Shown here in pieces: positions 28,333 to 38,052 of a DNA stretch of 64,000 bases; within the stretch, counting starts at the first letter, position 1, and the number at the start of each line of letters is the position of its first letter. The notes under the pieces are model-generated. The model was given only the letters and a program-made list of their open reading frames with translations. It did not search any database and was not told where the DNA came from. A program made the position numbers and the translations under genes. The stretch is taken from NCBI GenBank assembly GCA_024232355.1, contig JAAEPW010001230.1, positions 62,001 to 126,000 on the forward strand, read 5' to 3'. This DNA comes from Chloroflexota bacterium (GTDB lineage Bacteria > Chloroflexota > Anaerolineae > B4-G1).

Positions 28333-28383
28333 TGTTTGTTTCAGAAAGCGTGTCAAATTTGATCAATAAAGGAGACTCGAGAA

Positions 28384-29379
28384 ATGGAAAATGAAAACAA
28401 GACAAAAGAGCAACTCGCAGAAGAATTGGCAGAGGCACGCAAGCGAATTTCTGATTTGGAGATTTTAGAAGATCAACGCAAACAAGCAGAAAAGGCGCTT
28501 TGGGAGAGCGAGAAACGTTTTCGTTCTATAGCTGAAACTGCCAGCGATGCCATCATCATTTTTGACACGTACGAGAATATCTTTTATTGGAACCAGGCGG
28601 CAAAGGATATTTTTGGTTACTGGGCTGCTGAAACTCGGGGCCATCTGCTTGCCTCCATCATGTCTGAGGAATCCTGCGAGATTTTCAAAAAAGAAATGGA
28701 TAAAGTGGTCGAGACAGGAGAATCGGATATTGTCGGACAGGCGATCGAGGTAACTGGCGTCAGAAAAAATGGCGAACGGTTTCCCTTGGAGCTTTCTATG
28801 GGAAGTTGGGAGTCCAATAATGAGGTCTTTTTCACGACCATTGCTCGAGATATTACCGAGCGCAAACGATCCGCGGCTGCGATTCAGAGTGCTTATGAAC
28901 AAGTGGAGAAACAGGTTGTGGAACGGACGTCCGAGTTGCAGCGAGAGATCGCCGAGCGCGAGCGTTTGCAGGAAGAGGTCATCGATGCACAGAAACGGGC
29001 CCTTGAGGAACTCTCCACGCCGATCATTCCCCTTATGGAGCGCATAATCGTCATGCCCCTAATTGGCAACATTGACTCGGCACGTGCTAGAGACATTACC
29101 CGCAATTTGTTGGCGGGGATCCGGTTGCAACGGGCCAAGATCGTGATTTTGGACATTACGGGTGTGTCGGTGGTAGACAGTGGCGTAGCCGATCACTTGA
29201 ATCGGACGATCCAGGCGGCGCGGCTCAAAGGGGCGCACACCATTGTCTCTGGCATCTCTGACGCGGTGGCCGAGACGATTGTGGACTTGGGGATTGATTG
29301 GGAGGGGATCGAAACCTTGCCCAATTTGCAAACGGGTTTGCTGGCTGCTTTGGCTAGGATGGGACGACGTATCGTATAA
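28384..29379 (+). CDS. PAS-STAS sensor (RsbR-like), array member 1
   Basis: 331 residues. It opens with KTKEQLAEELAEARKRISDL, a charged helix found at the start of many array members. PAS domain at ~45-165 (WESEKRFRSIAETASDAIII, then ENIFYWNQAAKDIFGY). A coiled coil with VERTSELQREIAERERLQEE leads to the RsbR-type STAS domain at ~211-331 (STPIIPLMERIIVMPLIGNI). In Bacillus RsbR the STAS phosphosites are Thr171 and Thr205. Here the first aligned site is Ser266 in VVDSGVA, and a second candidate is Thr298 in VAETIVDLGID. Predicted cytoplasmic stressosome-type scaffold and sensor; the PAS ligand is unknown. GGAG supports the ATG. Confidence 0.88.
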   Translation: MENENKTKEQLAEELAEARKRISDLEILEDQRKQAEKALWESEKRFRSIAETASDAIIIFDTYENIFYWNQAAKDIFGYWAAETRGHLLASIMSEESCEIFKKEMDKVVETGESDIVGQAIEVTGVRKNGERFPLELSMGSWESNNEVFFTTIARDITERKRSAAAIQSAYEQVEKQVVERTSELQREIAERERLQEEVIDAQKRALEELSTPIIPLMERIIVMPLIGNIDSARARDITRNLLAGIRLQRAKIVILDITGVSVVDSGVADHLNRTIQAARLKGAHTIVSGISDAVAETIVDLGIDWEGIETLPNLQTGLLAALARMGRRIV

Positions 29380-29447
29380 GGATATAGGGCGGTGTATTTG
29401 CAAGACGGGTGGGGGAAAGCCAGAGTCGGTGCTTGATAGAGGAGAGC

Positions 29448-32400
29448 ATGACAGAAAAACAGGTTGATTCAAGGGAGCACAGAATAGACCAGGATGACCC
29501 CCTGCTAAAATCATTGGTTGGTCGAGAGGCAGAGTTGAATCTGCTGCAAGCTGTGTGGCAACAAGCCCAGACTGGCAAAGGTAAATTGGTATTGCTGAGT
29601 GGTGAATACGGTGTGGGCAAGAAGCGTCTCTTGGAGGTGTTTGGGACGTATGTAGAGTCACAGGGTGGACAGGTGATCCGTGGCGAGTGCGTGGAAGGCA
29701 GTGGCCTGGCATATCGTCCATGGCTGAATGTGCTGCACGAATTGGTGCGTCAGGTCGAGGACGCAAGCGAGATGGGAATAAAGCGGGTGGCCCCCGTACT
29801 GGCGACATTGCTCCCCGATCTATGGGATCGGCCCTATATGACCGATATTGAACAGCCGGTGGGTTTGGATCCTCGTGCAGAGCAGCAGAGACTGAACGAT
29901 ACCATCGTCCAAGTGTTGTGGGTAGCGGCGAGTTTACAACCTACAATGATCGTGATCAAAGATGGTCAGTGGGCAGATGAGGCCACGTTGGTCTTGTTGG
30001 AATATTTAGCGCGAGTGCTTGGGCGTGCCGGATTGATGGTGTGCATCAGTTATTGTGATGATGAGATCAAATCGGATCAGAGATTGGCAATGTTGGCAGG
30101 CGATCAAGTTCAGCGCGTTCCGGTGGAGCCGTTATCGCCAAAGGGTGTGGCCGCTCTGATACAGTCTGAATTGGGGATGGGAGAACCACCAGAGATGCTG
30201 GTGGAACAGGTTTGGCAGGCGACGAGGGGCAACGCGTTCTTTGCACGCGAGCTGGTATGCTCGTTGATGGAAGACGGGGACTTGCTTCGTCAGACAGTGA
30301 CGGGCTGGCAATTAGATGAAGTAGCTTTTAGAAAAATGACTTTGCCTGCGGATATTCGTGTACTGGCGCAGCATTGTCTAGAGCGATCGTCGGAGGAGAC
30401 ACGGCAAGTATTGGGCTGGGCGGCGGTGTCTGGAACGGTCTTTTGGGGTGGGTTATTGGCAGAAATTGGTCAGATCTCTACGGCCCAAGTTGGGATTGCT
30501 CTGACGGAATGCCTGGGACGCGGGTTAATTGTAGCACGGACAACGTCTATGCTTGAAGGCGAGCGCGAGTATGCGTTTGCCAATGTTGTGGTACGAGAGC
30601 TGATTTCCGAGGGTGTGTCACGGGAGGAAAAACAGAAACTCCACAACCAGATCGCGGTATGGTTGATGTCTCGTGGTGAGATCGATAAACACTTGGGACT
30701 GATCGCATATCATTTTGAGCAGGCTGGCGAGCGAGAACAGGCTCTTGATTATTTACGTTGGGCCGGAGAACTAGCGGCCAGCCAGTTTGCCGGCGTGGAG
30801 GCTGTGGACTATTTTAGTCGCGCGCTGGTGCTGTTGAGAGAGGACGAGCGTGTTGAACGGTATGGTTTGATACGGGCACGGGAGCGAGTGCACGAGTTGC
30901 GAGGGGCGCGGGATGCGCAGTGGCAGGACTTGATAGCGTTGAGGACACTGGCTGAAGAGATGGATGACAATGCGCAACTGCATGCGACCGGATCACGACG
31001 GGCCAAAGTTGCGCTGCGGCGGGCCATTTACGCCGAAGATACGGGTGACTATCCAGCGGCGATTGCGGCGGCACAAGAAGCGGTCTCGTTGGCGCAGACA
31101 GCCGGGGATGTAAGCAGCGAGATGACCGGTTACGTACGGTGGGGGCGCGCTACTTGGCTGCATGGAAGATATAAAGAGGCCTCTCAACCGCTTCGACAAT
31201 CTTTGGCTCTGGCTGAGGATGAGGGGGCGCTAGAAGTAAAGGCGATCAGTTTGCACAATCTGGCGACTGTCTCCTATTTTCGGGGTCACTTTGCGCGGGC
31301 CATCGCTTACAACGAACAGGCCCTGCACGTCTTTCGTGAATTGGGTAGATTGGAGAAGCAAAGCCGAATATACAATAATTTGGGAATGATCTATACGCGC
31401 TTGGGAAGTTACGTGGAGGGAAAACACTATCTCGACCAGGGCCTACACATCTCCCGCGAGGTTGGTTACAAGATGATGGAAGCGAGTCTGCTGCAAGATT
31501 TAAGCACACTTTACAATCGTCTGGGAGATGACGAGATCGCTTTCTCATATGCTCAAGAATCGTTGTCTATTGCAGATCAAATCGACAGCCTCTATCTCAA
31601 GAGCTATGCTTGCATGTCTATGGGACATGTTATGATGGGGCTGGGTCACTTGGACGAAGCGGTTCGTGTTTACCAATGGGCATTGAATGTCAGGCGTGAC
31701 CTGGGCCAGATCAATTTGACTATGGATGTGTTAGCCGGTTTAGCGCGGGTATCTTTGGCCAAGAGTGACTTGGCTCAAGCACTGGCCTACTGTGAAGAAA
31801 TTCTAACCCATCTTGAAACTGGCACCCTGGATGGGACAGATGATCCTCTCTTGATCTATATGACCTGCTATCATGTTTTACAGGTTAGCAAAAACCCGCG
31901 TGCAGATGAGATTCTGAGTGTGGCCCATAGCTTGTTGTTGGAACAAGCGGATCGAATCAATGATGCGCAACTGCGCCGCTCGTACTTGGAGAATGTTGCA
32001 GCCCACAGAGAGGTTCAAGATTTGGTGGCGGGAAAAGACTTGGAGAGCGCGGTGGTGTATGTGCCAAACCTGGAAGCAAAGAGAGAGGATGATGCCAAGT
32101 CAAAGGATCGACTGATCGAGGAACTGGCGGGGATGCGCCGGCGGATGGCGGCGTTGAAAGCGGCCCGGGTTCGATACAAGCAGGTGGAAGAAACATTATG
32201 GGAGAGTGAAAAGCACTTTCGGTCGATCGTAGAGACAGCGAGCGATGCAGTCTTTATTTTTAACATGGAAGAGAATATCTTTTTCTGGAATCAGGCAGCG
32301 CACAGTATCTTTGGATATTCGGTGGATGAGGTAAAGGGGCAATTGCTGACGTCGATACTGACAGAGGAATTTCAGCAAATGCTTCGCCAAGATATGCAGC

Positions 32401-33110
32401 AAGTTGTTGCGACAGGGATATCAGGATTAATAGGAAAAAAGATTGACGTGATGGGGTTACGAAAGAACGGCGTGGAAGGGGCACTCGAAGAGTTTCCGTT
32501 GGAACTTTCGCTGACGACGTGGCGAGCCAAGGAAGAGGTCTATTTCGCAGCCATCGGGCACGACATCACGAACCGGGAAGAGGCGCGGGAGGCACTAGAG
32601 CAGGCGTACGCCGAGGTGGAGAAACGGGTAGAGGAACGGACAGTACAATTACAGCAAGTGACTGTCGAGCGCGAGCATTTGCAGCAGGATATCATCGATG
32701 CTCAAAAGCACACGCTCCAAGAACTCTCTACGCCCGTCATTCCGGTGACAAAGGACATCATCGTCATGCCCCTAGTCGGCAGCATCGACACGATGCGGGC
32801 CAGAGACATCACGCGTAGGTTGCTGTCGGGGATTCGGTCGCACCGGGCCCAGGCGGTGATTCTCGACATCACGGGAGTATCCATCGTAGATACCGGTGTG
32901 GCAAATCACCTGAACAAGACGATCCAGGCGGCACGCCTAAAGGGGGCGCGTACCATCATCTCTGGTATCTCTGACGCTGTTGCTGAAACGATCGTGGACT
33001 TGGGAATTGACTGGGAAGACATTGAGACTGTGTCTGACTTGCAGACCGGACTGCGGGTTGCACTGACCACTATGGGATTACAGATCGAGAAAATACCGGA
33101 TACGGAGTAA
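29448..33110 (+). CDS. AAA ATPase-TPR-PAS-STAS fusion, array member 2
   Basis: 1220 residues. Residues ~20-290 are a STAND/AAA-type ATPase of the adenylate-cyclase-associated kind: LLSGEYGVGKKRLLEVF as P-loop and IVIKDGQWADEATLVLLEYL as Walker B. The P-loop ends Gly-Lys-Lys where Ser or Thr normally binds magnesium, so nucleotide hydrolysis may be lost. About ten TPRs follow (~430-850), then a PAS domain (~900-1030) close to that of member 1, a coiled coil, and STAS (~1094-1220). The STAS phosphosite is Thr (SIVDTGVANHL) rather than the Ser of most neighbours. The ATG at 29448 with GAGGAG is preferred over an in-frame GTG at 29409. Confidence 0.85.
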   Translation: MTEKQVDSREHRIDQDDPLLKSLVGREAELNLLQAVWQQAQTGKGKLVLLSGEYGVGKKRLLEVFGTYVESQGGQVIRGECVEGSGLAYRPWLNVLHELVRQVEDASEMGIKRVAPVLATLLPDLWDRPYMTDIEQPVGLDPRAEQQRLNDTIVQVLWVAASLQPTMIVIKDGQWADEATLVLLEYLARVLGRAGLMVCISYCDDEIKSDQRLAMLAGDQVQRVPVEPLSPKGVAALIQSELGMGEPPEMLVEQVWQATRGNAFFARELVCSLMEDGDLLRQTVTGWQLDEVAFRKMTLPADIRVLAQHCLERSSEETRQVLGWAAVSGTVFWGGLLAEIGQISTAQVGIALTECLGRGLIVARTTSMLEGEREYAFANVVVRELISEGVSREEKQKLHNQIAVWLMSRGEIDKHLGLIAYHFEQAGEREQALDYLRWAGELAASQFAGVEAVDYFSRALVLLREDERVERYGLIRARERVHELRGARDAQWQDLIALRTLAEEMDDNAQLHATGSRRAKVALRRAIYAEDTGDYPAAIAAAQEAVSLAQTAGDVSSEMTGYVRWGRATWLHGRYKEASQPLRQSLALAEDEGALEVKAISLHNLATVSYFRGHFARAIAYNEQALHVFRELGRLEKQSRIYNNLGMIYTRLGSYVEGKHYLDQGLHISREVGYKMMEASLLQDLSTLYNRLGDDEIAFSYAQESLSIADQIDSLYLKSYACMSMGHVMMGLGHLDEAVRVYQWALNVRRDLGQINLTMDVLAGLARVSLAKSDLAQALAYCEEILTHLETGTLDGTDDPLLIYMTCYHVLQVSKNPRADEILSVAHSLLLEQADRINDAQLRRSYLENVAAHREVQDLVAGKDLESAVVYVPNLEAKREDDAKSKDRLIEELAGMRRRMAALKAARVRYKQVEETLWESEKHFRSIVETASDAVFIFNMEENIFFWNQAAHSIFGYSVDEVKGQLLTSILTEEFQQMLRQDMQQVVATGISGLIGKKIDVMGLRKNGVEGALEEFPLELSLTTWRAKEEVYFAAIGHDITNREEAREALEQAYAEVEKRVEERTVQLQQVTVEREHLQQDIIDAQKHTLQELSTPVIPVTKDIIVMPLVGSIDTMRARDITRRLLSGIRSHRAQAVILDITGVSIVDTGVANHLNKTIQAARLKGARTIISGISDAVAETIVDLGIDWEDIETVSDLQTGLRVALTTMGLQIEKIPDTE

Positions 33111-33153
33111 ATAATTGCAAGAGAGCGCAAAAGAAAATGATGGGGAATTGACT

Positions 33154-34215
33154 ATGCCAAAATACGACTCGTCGCATACACGTTCTACCATCGGATTGCT
33201 GATTGGACGAGCGGATGAGCCGATCTCGTGGACCACTTGGATGGGAGTAGAAGCCGTTACCCAAGAACGGGGCGACAACTTGATCTGTTTTGTGGGAGAA
33301 GCATTACATTCCCCTCAGGGACTTGAGGCCCAAGCCAATGTAATCTATGATTTGGTAAGCCCAGAGGTTCTGGATGGTTTGGTTATTTGGGGAGGAGGAC
33401 TGACGCAATATGTTGGGCCTGAAGAGATAAGCGCGCTCTGCGAGCAATATCGGCCTTTGCCCATAATCAGTGCCGCGTTGCCACTGGACAACATCCCCTG
33501 CATATTGGTAGATAACTATCGTGGGATGTACGATGCGATGGTTCATCTCGTCCAAGTTCACAGTTATTGCCGTATCGCCTTTATCCGTGGGCCAGCAGGT
33601 CACCCGGAAGCGGAGGAGCGGTATCGGGCCTATACCGATGTGCTGGCCGAATGGGGCATTTCTTTCGATGCAGACCTTGTGGCTCCTGGTGAATTTAGCA
33701 GGTCATCGGGGGTAGAGGCGGTGGCTTTATGGGTGGACCAGCAAAAGCTGCGGCCACAAGATGATTTTGAGGCCATCGTAGCGGTCGACGATATCACGGC
33801 TTTTGGAGCGATCGAGGCGTTGCGAGCGCGGGGGATACGCGTGCCTGGTGATGTGGCCGTGGTTGGATTCGACGACGAAGCAGAGGCCAAGGTGGTCACT
33901 CCTCCGTTGACTACTGTGCGACAGCCAGCGTACGAACAGGGACGACGGGTAGCTGAGATGCTGTTTGCATTGATGGCAGATGAAAAAGTTCCTGAACGGA
34001 TGACACCCTCCGCGGAGTTGGTGGTACGTCAGTCCTGTGGCTGTTTGTCACCGACGGTGTCACAAGCTGCAGTTGGATCGGTGACGGAAACGGATGTAGA
34101 GTTTGCAGTTACGTTTGCTGCCCGGCGGGAAGAAATCCTCAAGGGGGTTCAAGCAGTGGGGACCCTTTTCTCTGGCATGGTCTTGGATAAAGTCGAGCAG
34201 TACCGGCATCTCTGA
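33154..34215 (+). pseudogene. LacI-type sugar-binding sensor, truncated by deletion
   Basis: 353 readable codons. The first ~305 form a LacI/GalR-type periplasmic-binding-fold domain without DNA-binding helix-turn-helix: RSTIGLLIGRADEPISWTTW, VIYDLVSPEVLDGLVIWGGG, FEAIVAVDDITAFGAIEALR and VPGDVAVVGFDDEAEAK, then RQSCGCLSP. Homology to the genes at 49190, 51534 and 53855 continues to about 34200. It then jumps, out of frame, into the end of a STAS domain (see 34205-34346). About 1.1 kb that the paralogues have is missing. The surviving sugar-binding domain might still be made, but without its output. Confidence 0.8.
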
Positions 34216-34346
34216 TGCGGTGGCCGAGACGATTAGACCTGGGAATTGATTGGAGTGGCATAGAGGCACTGCCCAACTTGCAGACCGGGTTGGTTGTCGC
34301 TCTCAATAGCTTGGGAGTCAGGCTGACATCAGTCGGGAAGCAATAA
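34205..34346 (+). pseudogene. C-terminal remnant of an RsbR-type STAS domain
   Basis: From GGC at 34205 the DNA encodes GISDAVAETI, then loses two bases relative to every other copy. In the shifted frame it continues LGIDWSGIEALPNLQTGLVV and ALNSLGVRLTSVGKQ, to TAA at 34346. It is the tail of the STAS domain that once belonged to the sugar-binding gene at 33154, left after an internal deletion. It lies 10 bases before the next intact gene. Confidence 0.85.
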
Positions 34347-34356
34347 GGAGAATGTA

Positions 34357-36462
34357 ATGAACACTGCCAAAGACACGAACCCGACCAAAACAAAAGAGCA
34401 ACTCTTGAACGAATTGGCCGAGGTACACGCTCGAATTGCCGAATTGGAGGCGGCGGAAGCCGGGCACGAACGGCGTGTGGCCGAACTGGCTATCGTCAAC
34501 GAGATTGGCCGAGTCGTCTCATCCACTATCGAGTTGGATGATCTGATAAATACGGTGCATCAACAGGTTGGCCGTCTCTTTGACACTACTGGCTTTTACA
34601 TGGCTACTTGTGAAGAAGAGTACGACGAATGGACGCTTGTCTTTGCCAGGGATCGCAGTAAACTGAACAAGCGCCGCAAGCTCGAGACCGGCTTTGGTGG
34701 CTATATCATTCGCAACCGGCAGCATCTTTTCTTTCGCTCTAGCGAGGAAATGGACGCTTTTCACAAGGCCCAAGGCACCGAGTCTATCGGATCAAAATCA
34801 CACTCTTTGATGGGAGTCCCCCTAATGGTTGCCGACAAGGTCGTTGGGATGATGGCCATTCAGAGTTACGAACAAGAGAATCTCTATGATGAGCAGGATC
34901 TGACGCTTTTTTCTACGATTGCTGCTCAAGTGGCCCCTGCCTTGAATAATCTGCGGCTGTTGGAAGAGACCCGCCGCCGGGCTCAGCAAATGCAGGTCAT
35001 CAACGATGTGGGGCAGGCCATCACCTCCGTGCTAGACCTAGACACCGTGCTCCAACAAATTGTGGACACTACCAAGGCCCATTTCGATTATTATTTTGTC
35101 AACATCATACTGCTAGAAGAAGATCAGTTAACCCCCCGAGTTGGGAGCATCGTCGGCGACTCGGGTGTTAGGGTCAGCCTCGAAAACATTGCCGTCAATC
35201 TGAGGTCTGGCCCTAGCTTGGTGGCCGAGGCCGCACGGACCGGGCAGCCGGTGCTGGCCAATGATACTCTCAACGATTCACGCTATCGCCCTATGGAAGA
35301 ATTGCCGGGTATCCGTAGTGAATTGTGCTTGCCCATCAAGGTTGAGGGGCGTGTCATTGGAATACTGGACGTGGAAAGTGATCAGCCTTTCGCTTACACT
35401 CAGGCCGATGTGGATCTTGTTCAATCCTTGGCTAACCAGGCTGGCATAGCTATCGAGAACGCCCACTTGTTCCAAGAGGCCCGCATCCGCGCTGAAGAAC
35501 AAACCGTGTTGACTGAATTGGGCCAGGCGCTTACCACTCGCCTCAACGTGAAAGAAGTGGTGGAAGAAGCATACCGGGGAACTGCCCGTTTGTTGGACAC
35601 TACCAACTTTTATGTGGCATTCTATGATCCGACTACTGATATCGTCTCATTTCAGCTGGCTTTTGAACACGGGGAGCGGAGACAATGGGAATCACGCCAG
35701 GCTAGGCATGGTCTCACAGAGCACATCATCCACAGTGGTCAACCACTACTATTTCCAGAGAATGTGGCTGAGCGAATGAAGGAGATAGGGATCGAGAGTA
35801 TTGGAGAGGTTGCTCTTTCCTGGTTGGGAGTTCCATTGATGGTGGGCGAGCGGGTGATGGGAGTTATGGCCGTTCAGACTTATACTACTCCCCGACTCTA
35901 CGACGCACACGCTCTGGATCTATTTTCTGCCATTGCCAACCAGGCGGCCATTGCCCTGCAAAATGCCCAGATGGTGGAAACCCTGGAGCAGCAGGTTGAA
36001 GAACGCACGTCAGAGCTGCGCCAGAGCCTCGAAGAGCGGGAGCAACTGCAACAGGGAATTATAGAGGCACAGACGCAATCGCTCCGTGATCTCTCGACGC
36101 CCATTATTCCAGTGATGGAGCGCATTATCGTGATGCCGTTGGTCGGCAGCATCGATAGTATGCGCGCCAGAGACATTACCCGCAGCTTGTTGGCAGGGAT
36201 CCGGAGTCACAGGGCAAAGGTGTTGATCTTGGACATCACTGGTGTGCCTATCGTGGATAGCGGTGTGGCAAATCATTTGAACAAGACAATTCAGGCCGCA
36301 CGGCTCAAGGGCGCGCATACCATTGTCACCGGTATCACCGACGCTGTGGCTGAGACGATCGTGGACTTGGGCATTGATTGGGGTGGGATTGAGACATTGA
36401 GCGATTTGCGGACCGGATTGATCGTTGCTCTCAAGAGTATGGGGATCAGGTTAACGAGATGA
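34357..36462 (+). CDS. Triple-GAF-STAS sensor, array member 3
   Basis: 701 residues. Coiled-coil start KTKEQLLNELAEVHARIAEL, then GAF 1 (~45-205, VNEIGRVVSSTIELDDLINT), GAF 2 (~215-370, INDVGQAITSVLDLDTVLQQ) and GAF 3 (~385-545, LTELGQALTTRLNVKEVVEE). A coiled coil with EERTSELRQSLEEREQLQQ leads to STAS (~580-701) with Ser in PIVDSGVANHL. GAF domains bind cyclic nucleotides, small aromatics or haem; no diagnostic ligand residues were recognised. AAGGAG precedes the ATG. GAF 1 is closest to the first GAF of the gene at 61711 and the second GAF of 46501. Confidence 0.88.
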   Translation: MNTAKDTNPTKTKEQLLNELAEVHARIAELEAAEAGHERRVAELAIVNEIGRVVSSTIELDDLINTVHQQVGRLFDTTGFYMATCEEEYDEWTLVFARDRSKLNKRRKLETGFGGYIIRNRQHLFFRSSEEMDAFHKAQGTESIGSKSHSLMGVPLMVADKVVGMMAIQSYEQENLYDEQDLTLFSTIAAQVAPALNNLRLLEETRRRAQQMQVINDVGQAITSVLDLDTVLQQIVDTTKAHFDYYFVNIILLEEDQLTPRVGSIVGDSGVRVSLENIAVNLRSGPSLVAEAARTGQPVLANDTLNDSRYRPMEELPGIRSELCLPIKVEGRVIGILDVESDQPFAYTQADVDLVQSLANQAGIAIENAHLFQEARIRAEEQTVLTELGQALTTRLNVKEVVEEAYRGTARLLDTTNFYVAFYDPTTDIVSFQLAFEHGERRQWESRQARHGLTEHIIHSGQPLLFPENVAERMKEIGIESIGEVALSWLGVPLMVGERVMGVMAVQTYTTPRLYDAHALDLFSAIANQAAIALQNAQMVETLEQQVEERTSELRQSLEEREQLQQGIIEAQTQSLRDLSTPIIPVMERIIVMPLVGSIDSMRARDITRSLLAGIRSHRAKVLILDITGVPIVDSGVANHLNKTIQAARLKGAHTIVTGITDAVAETIVDLGIDWGGIETLSDLRTGLIVALKSMGIRLTR

Positions 36463-36481
36463 CAGGAATAGCGGGGATACT

Positions 36482-38041
36482 ATGACTACAAAAGCCGAAT
36501 TGGAACAAAGATTAGCGGAACTCGAGGCTGCGCAGGTCAGGGCCGAGATGTTGTATCAAATAAGCCGCGATTTGAATATGGCTCGTGACACGAGCGAATT
36601 TCTCCAAGTTCTAGCCCGACCCGCTAGAGATGCGGAAACACACAGAGCAACATTGTGGTACATTGACTTGGATCAAGCCGGTGAACCCGAGTGGCTCAAA
36701 CTTGTCGCGCACTGGGAGCACACGGGGGAACTGCATGATCACGTAGGCGTGCAATACTATTTGCCCGAATTCCACCTGGCGGATTTGTGGTTGAGCAGTA
36801 CGAATAAACCACTGCTTATCGCCGATACGTCGACCGACGCTCGGCTAGACGAAGCAGCTAGAAATATCTATATTGCTGAGGCAAAAACCCGAGCTACCGC
36901 TATCCTTCCACTGACCCAAGGCGGTCATCGCGTAGGGCTTTTTACTTTTAACTGGACTGAAACGCATGAATTCGGCGAACGGGAAATGGTCCTCTACCAG
37001 GCCCTGGTCGACCTGGTTGCTCCAGTCGTAGCCGCTCACCGTATGGCTCAAGATGCCCACGCCAGGGCTGAGGAACTGATGATTCTGAACGATTTGAGCC
37101 GGACGTTGACTACTTGTGCCACTGTGGAAGAGGTGATGAACCTGGTTTACAAGAGCGTCGGTCTCTTGATGGATGCGACGAATTTTGATATTGGCCTCTA
37201 CGACCCCGACAAGAATCTGGTAACTTTTTTGTTCAATACCACCGAATCGGTGATAGATAGAGAGGTTACGTCGATGCCTGCTGATCAAGGTATAACGGGA
37301 TATATTATCAGGAACCGGGTGCCGGTGCTCATTCAGGATGATTATCAGGAATGGCTGACCAAGATAGGGACAGAGCAGGTGGGGGAGCCGGTTCGTTCCT
37401 GGTTGGGAGTGCCAATGATGCTGGGCGACCAGGTGTTGGGAGTGATAAATGTTCAGAGCTATGACATCCCTTTTCTCTACGGCAAGGATCAACGCGATCT
37501 GCTGGTCTCCATTGCTAACCAGGCGGCCGTCACCCTGAAAAATGTGCAGGTGATGGAGAACCTGGAACAAAGGATTCAAGAGCGTACAGCAGAGCTGAGC
37601 CAGATCCTCAAAGAGCAAGAACAACTGCAACAAGAAGTAATTGATGCGCAAAAGCAGGCGCTTCAGGAACTCTCTACACCTATTATTCCCATTATGGAGC
37701 AGATTATCGTGATGCCCTTGATTGGCAGCATCGACACGATGCGGGCCAGAGACATCACCCGTAGTTTGTTGGCGGGAATCAGGCATCACCAGGCCAAGGT
37801 GGTGATCCTGGATATCACCGGTGTGCCCATCGTGGACAGTGGCGTGGCGAGCTATTTGAATAGAACGATCCAGGCCGCACGGTTAAAGGGAGCGCACACC
37901 ATCGTCACTGGTATCTCTGAGGCTGTGGCCGAAACCATCGTCGAGTTGGGAATTGATTGGACTGGGATTGAAACACTTCCTGATTTGCAGACAGGACTGC
38001 GATCTGCACTGATCAGGCTCGGGCGGCGAATTGTAGGATAG
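36482..38041 (+). CDS. Double-GAF-STAS sensor, array member 4
   Basis: 519 residues. The first sensor (~20-195) is a divergent GAF with ISRDLNMARDTSEFLQVLAR, ATLWYIDLDQAGEPEWLKLV and VGLFTFNWTETHEFGEREMV. It is nearly shared with the next gene and absent elsewhere in the window. GAF 2 spans ~200-360 (LNDLSRTLTTCATVEEVMNL). STAS is ~398-519 with Ser in PIVDSGVASYLNRTI; Tyr replaces the usual His after Ala-Ser, and the later segment reads SEAVAETIVELGID, both shared with member 5. The gene lies 20 bases after member 3 and 11 bases before member 5. Confidence 0.87.
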   Translation: MTTKAELEQRLAELEAAQVRAEMLYQISRDLNMARDTSEFLQVLARPARDAETHRATLWYIDLDQAGEPEWLKLVAHWEHTGELHDHVGVQYYLPEFHLADLWLSSTNKPLLIADTSTDARLDEAARNIYIAEAKTRATAILPLTQGGHRVGLFTFNWTETHEFGEREMVLYQALVDLVAPVVAAHRMAQDAHARAEELMILNDLSRTLTTCATVEEVMNLVYKSVGLLMDATNFDIGLYDPDKNLVTFLFNTTESVIDREVTSMPADQGITGYIIRNRVPVLIQDDYQEWLTKIGTEQVGEPVRSWLGVPMMLGDQVLGVINVQSYDIPFLYGKDQRDLLVSIANQAAVTLKNVQVMENLEQRIQERTAELSQILKEQEQLQQEVIDAQKQALQELSTPIIPIMEQIIVMPLIGSIDTMRARDITRSLLAGIRHHQAKVVILDITGVPIVDSGVASYLNRTIQAARLKGAHTIVTGISEAVAETIVELGIDWTGIETLPDLQTGLRSALIRLGRRIVG

Positions 38042-38052
38042 ATGGGGATATC

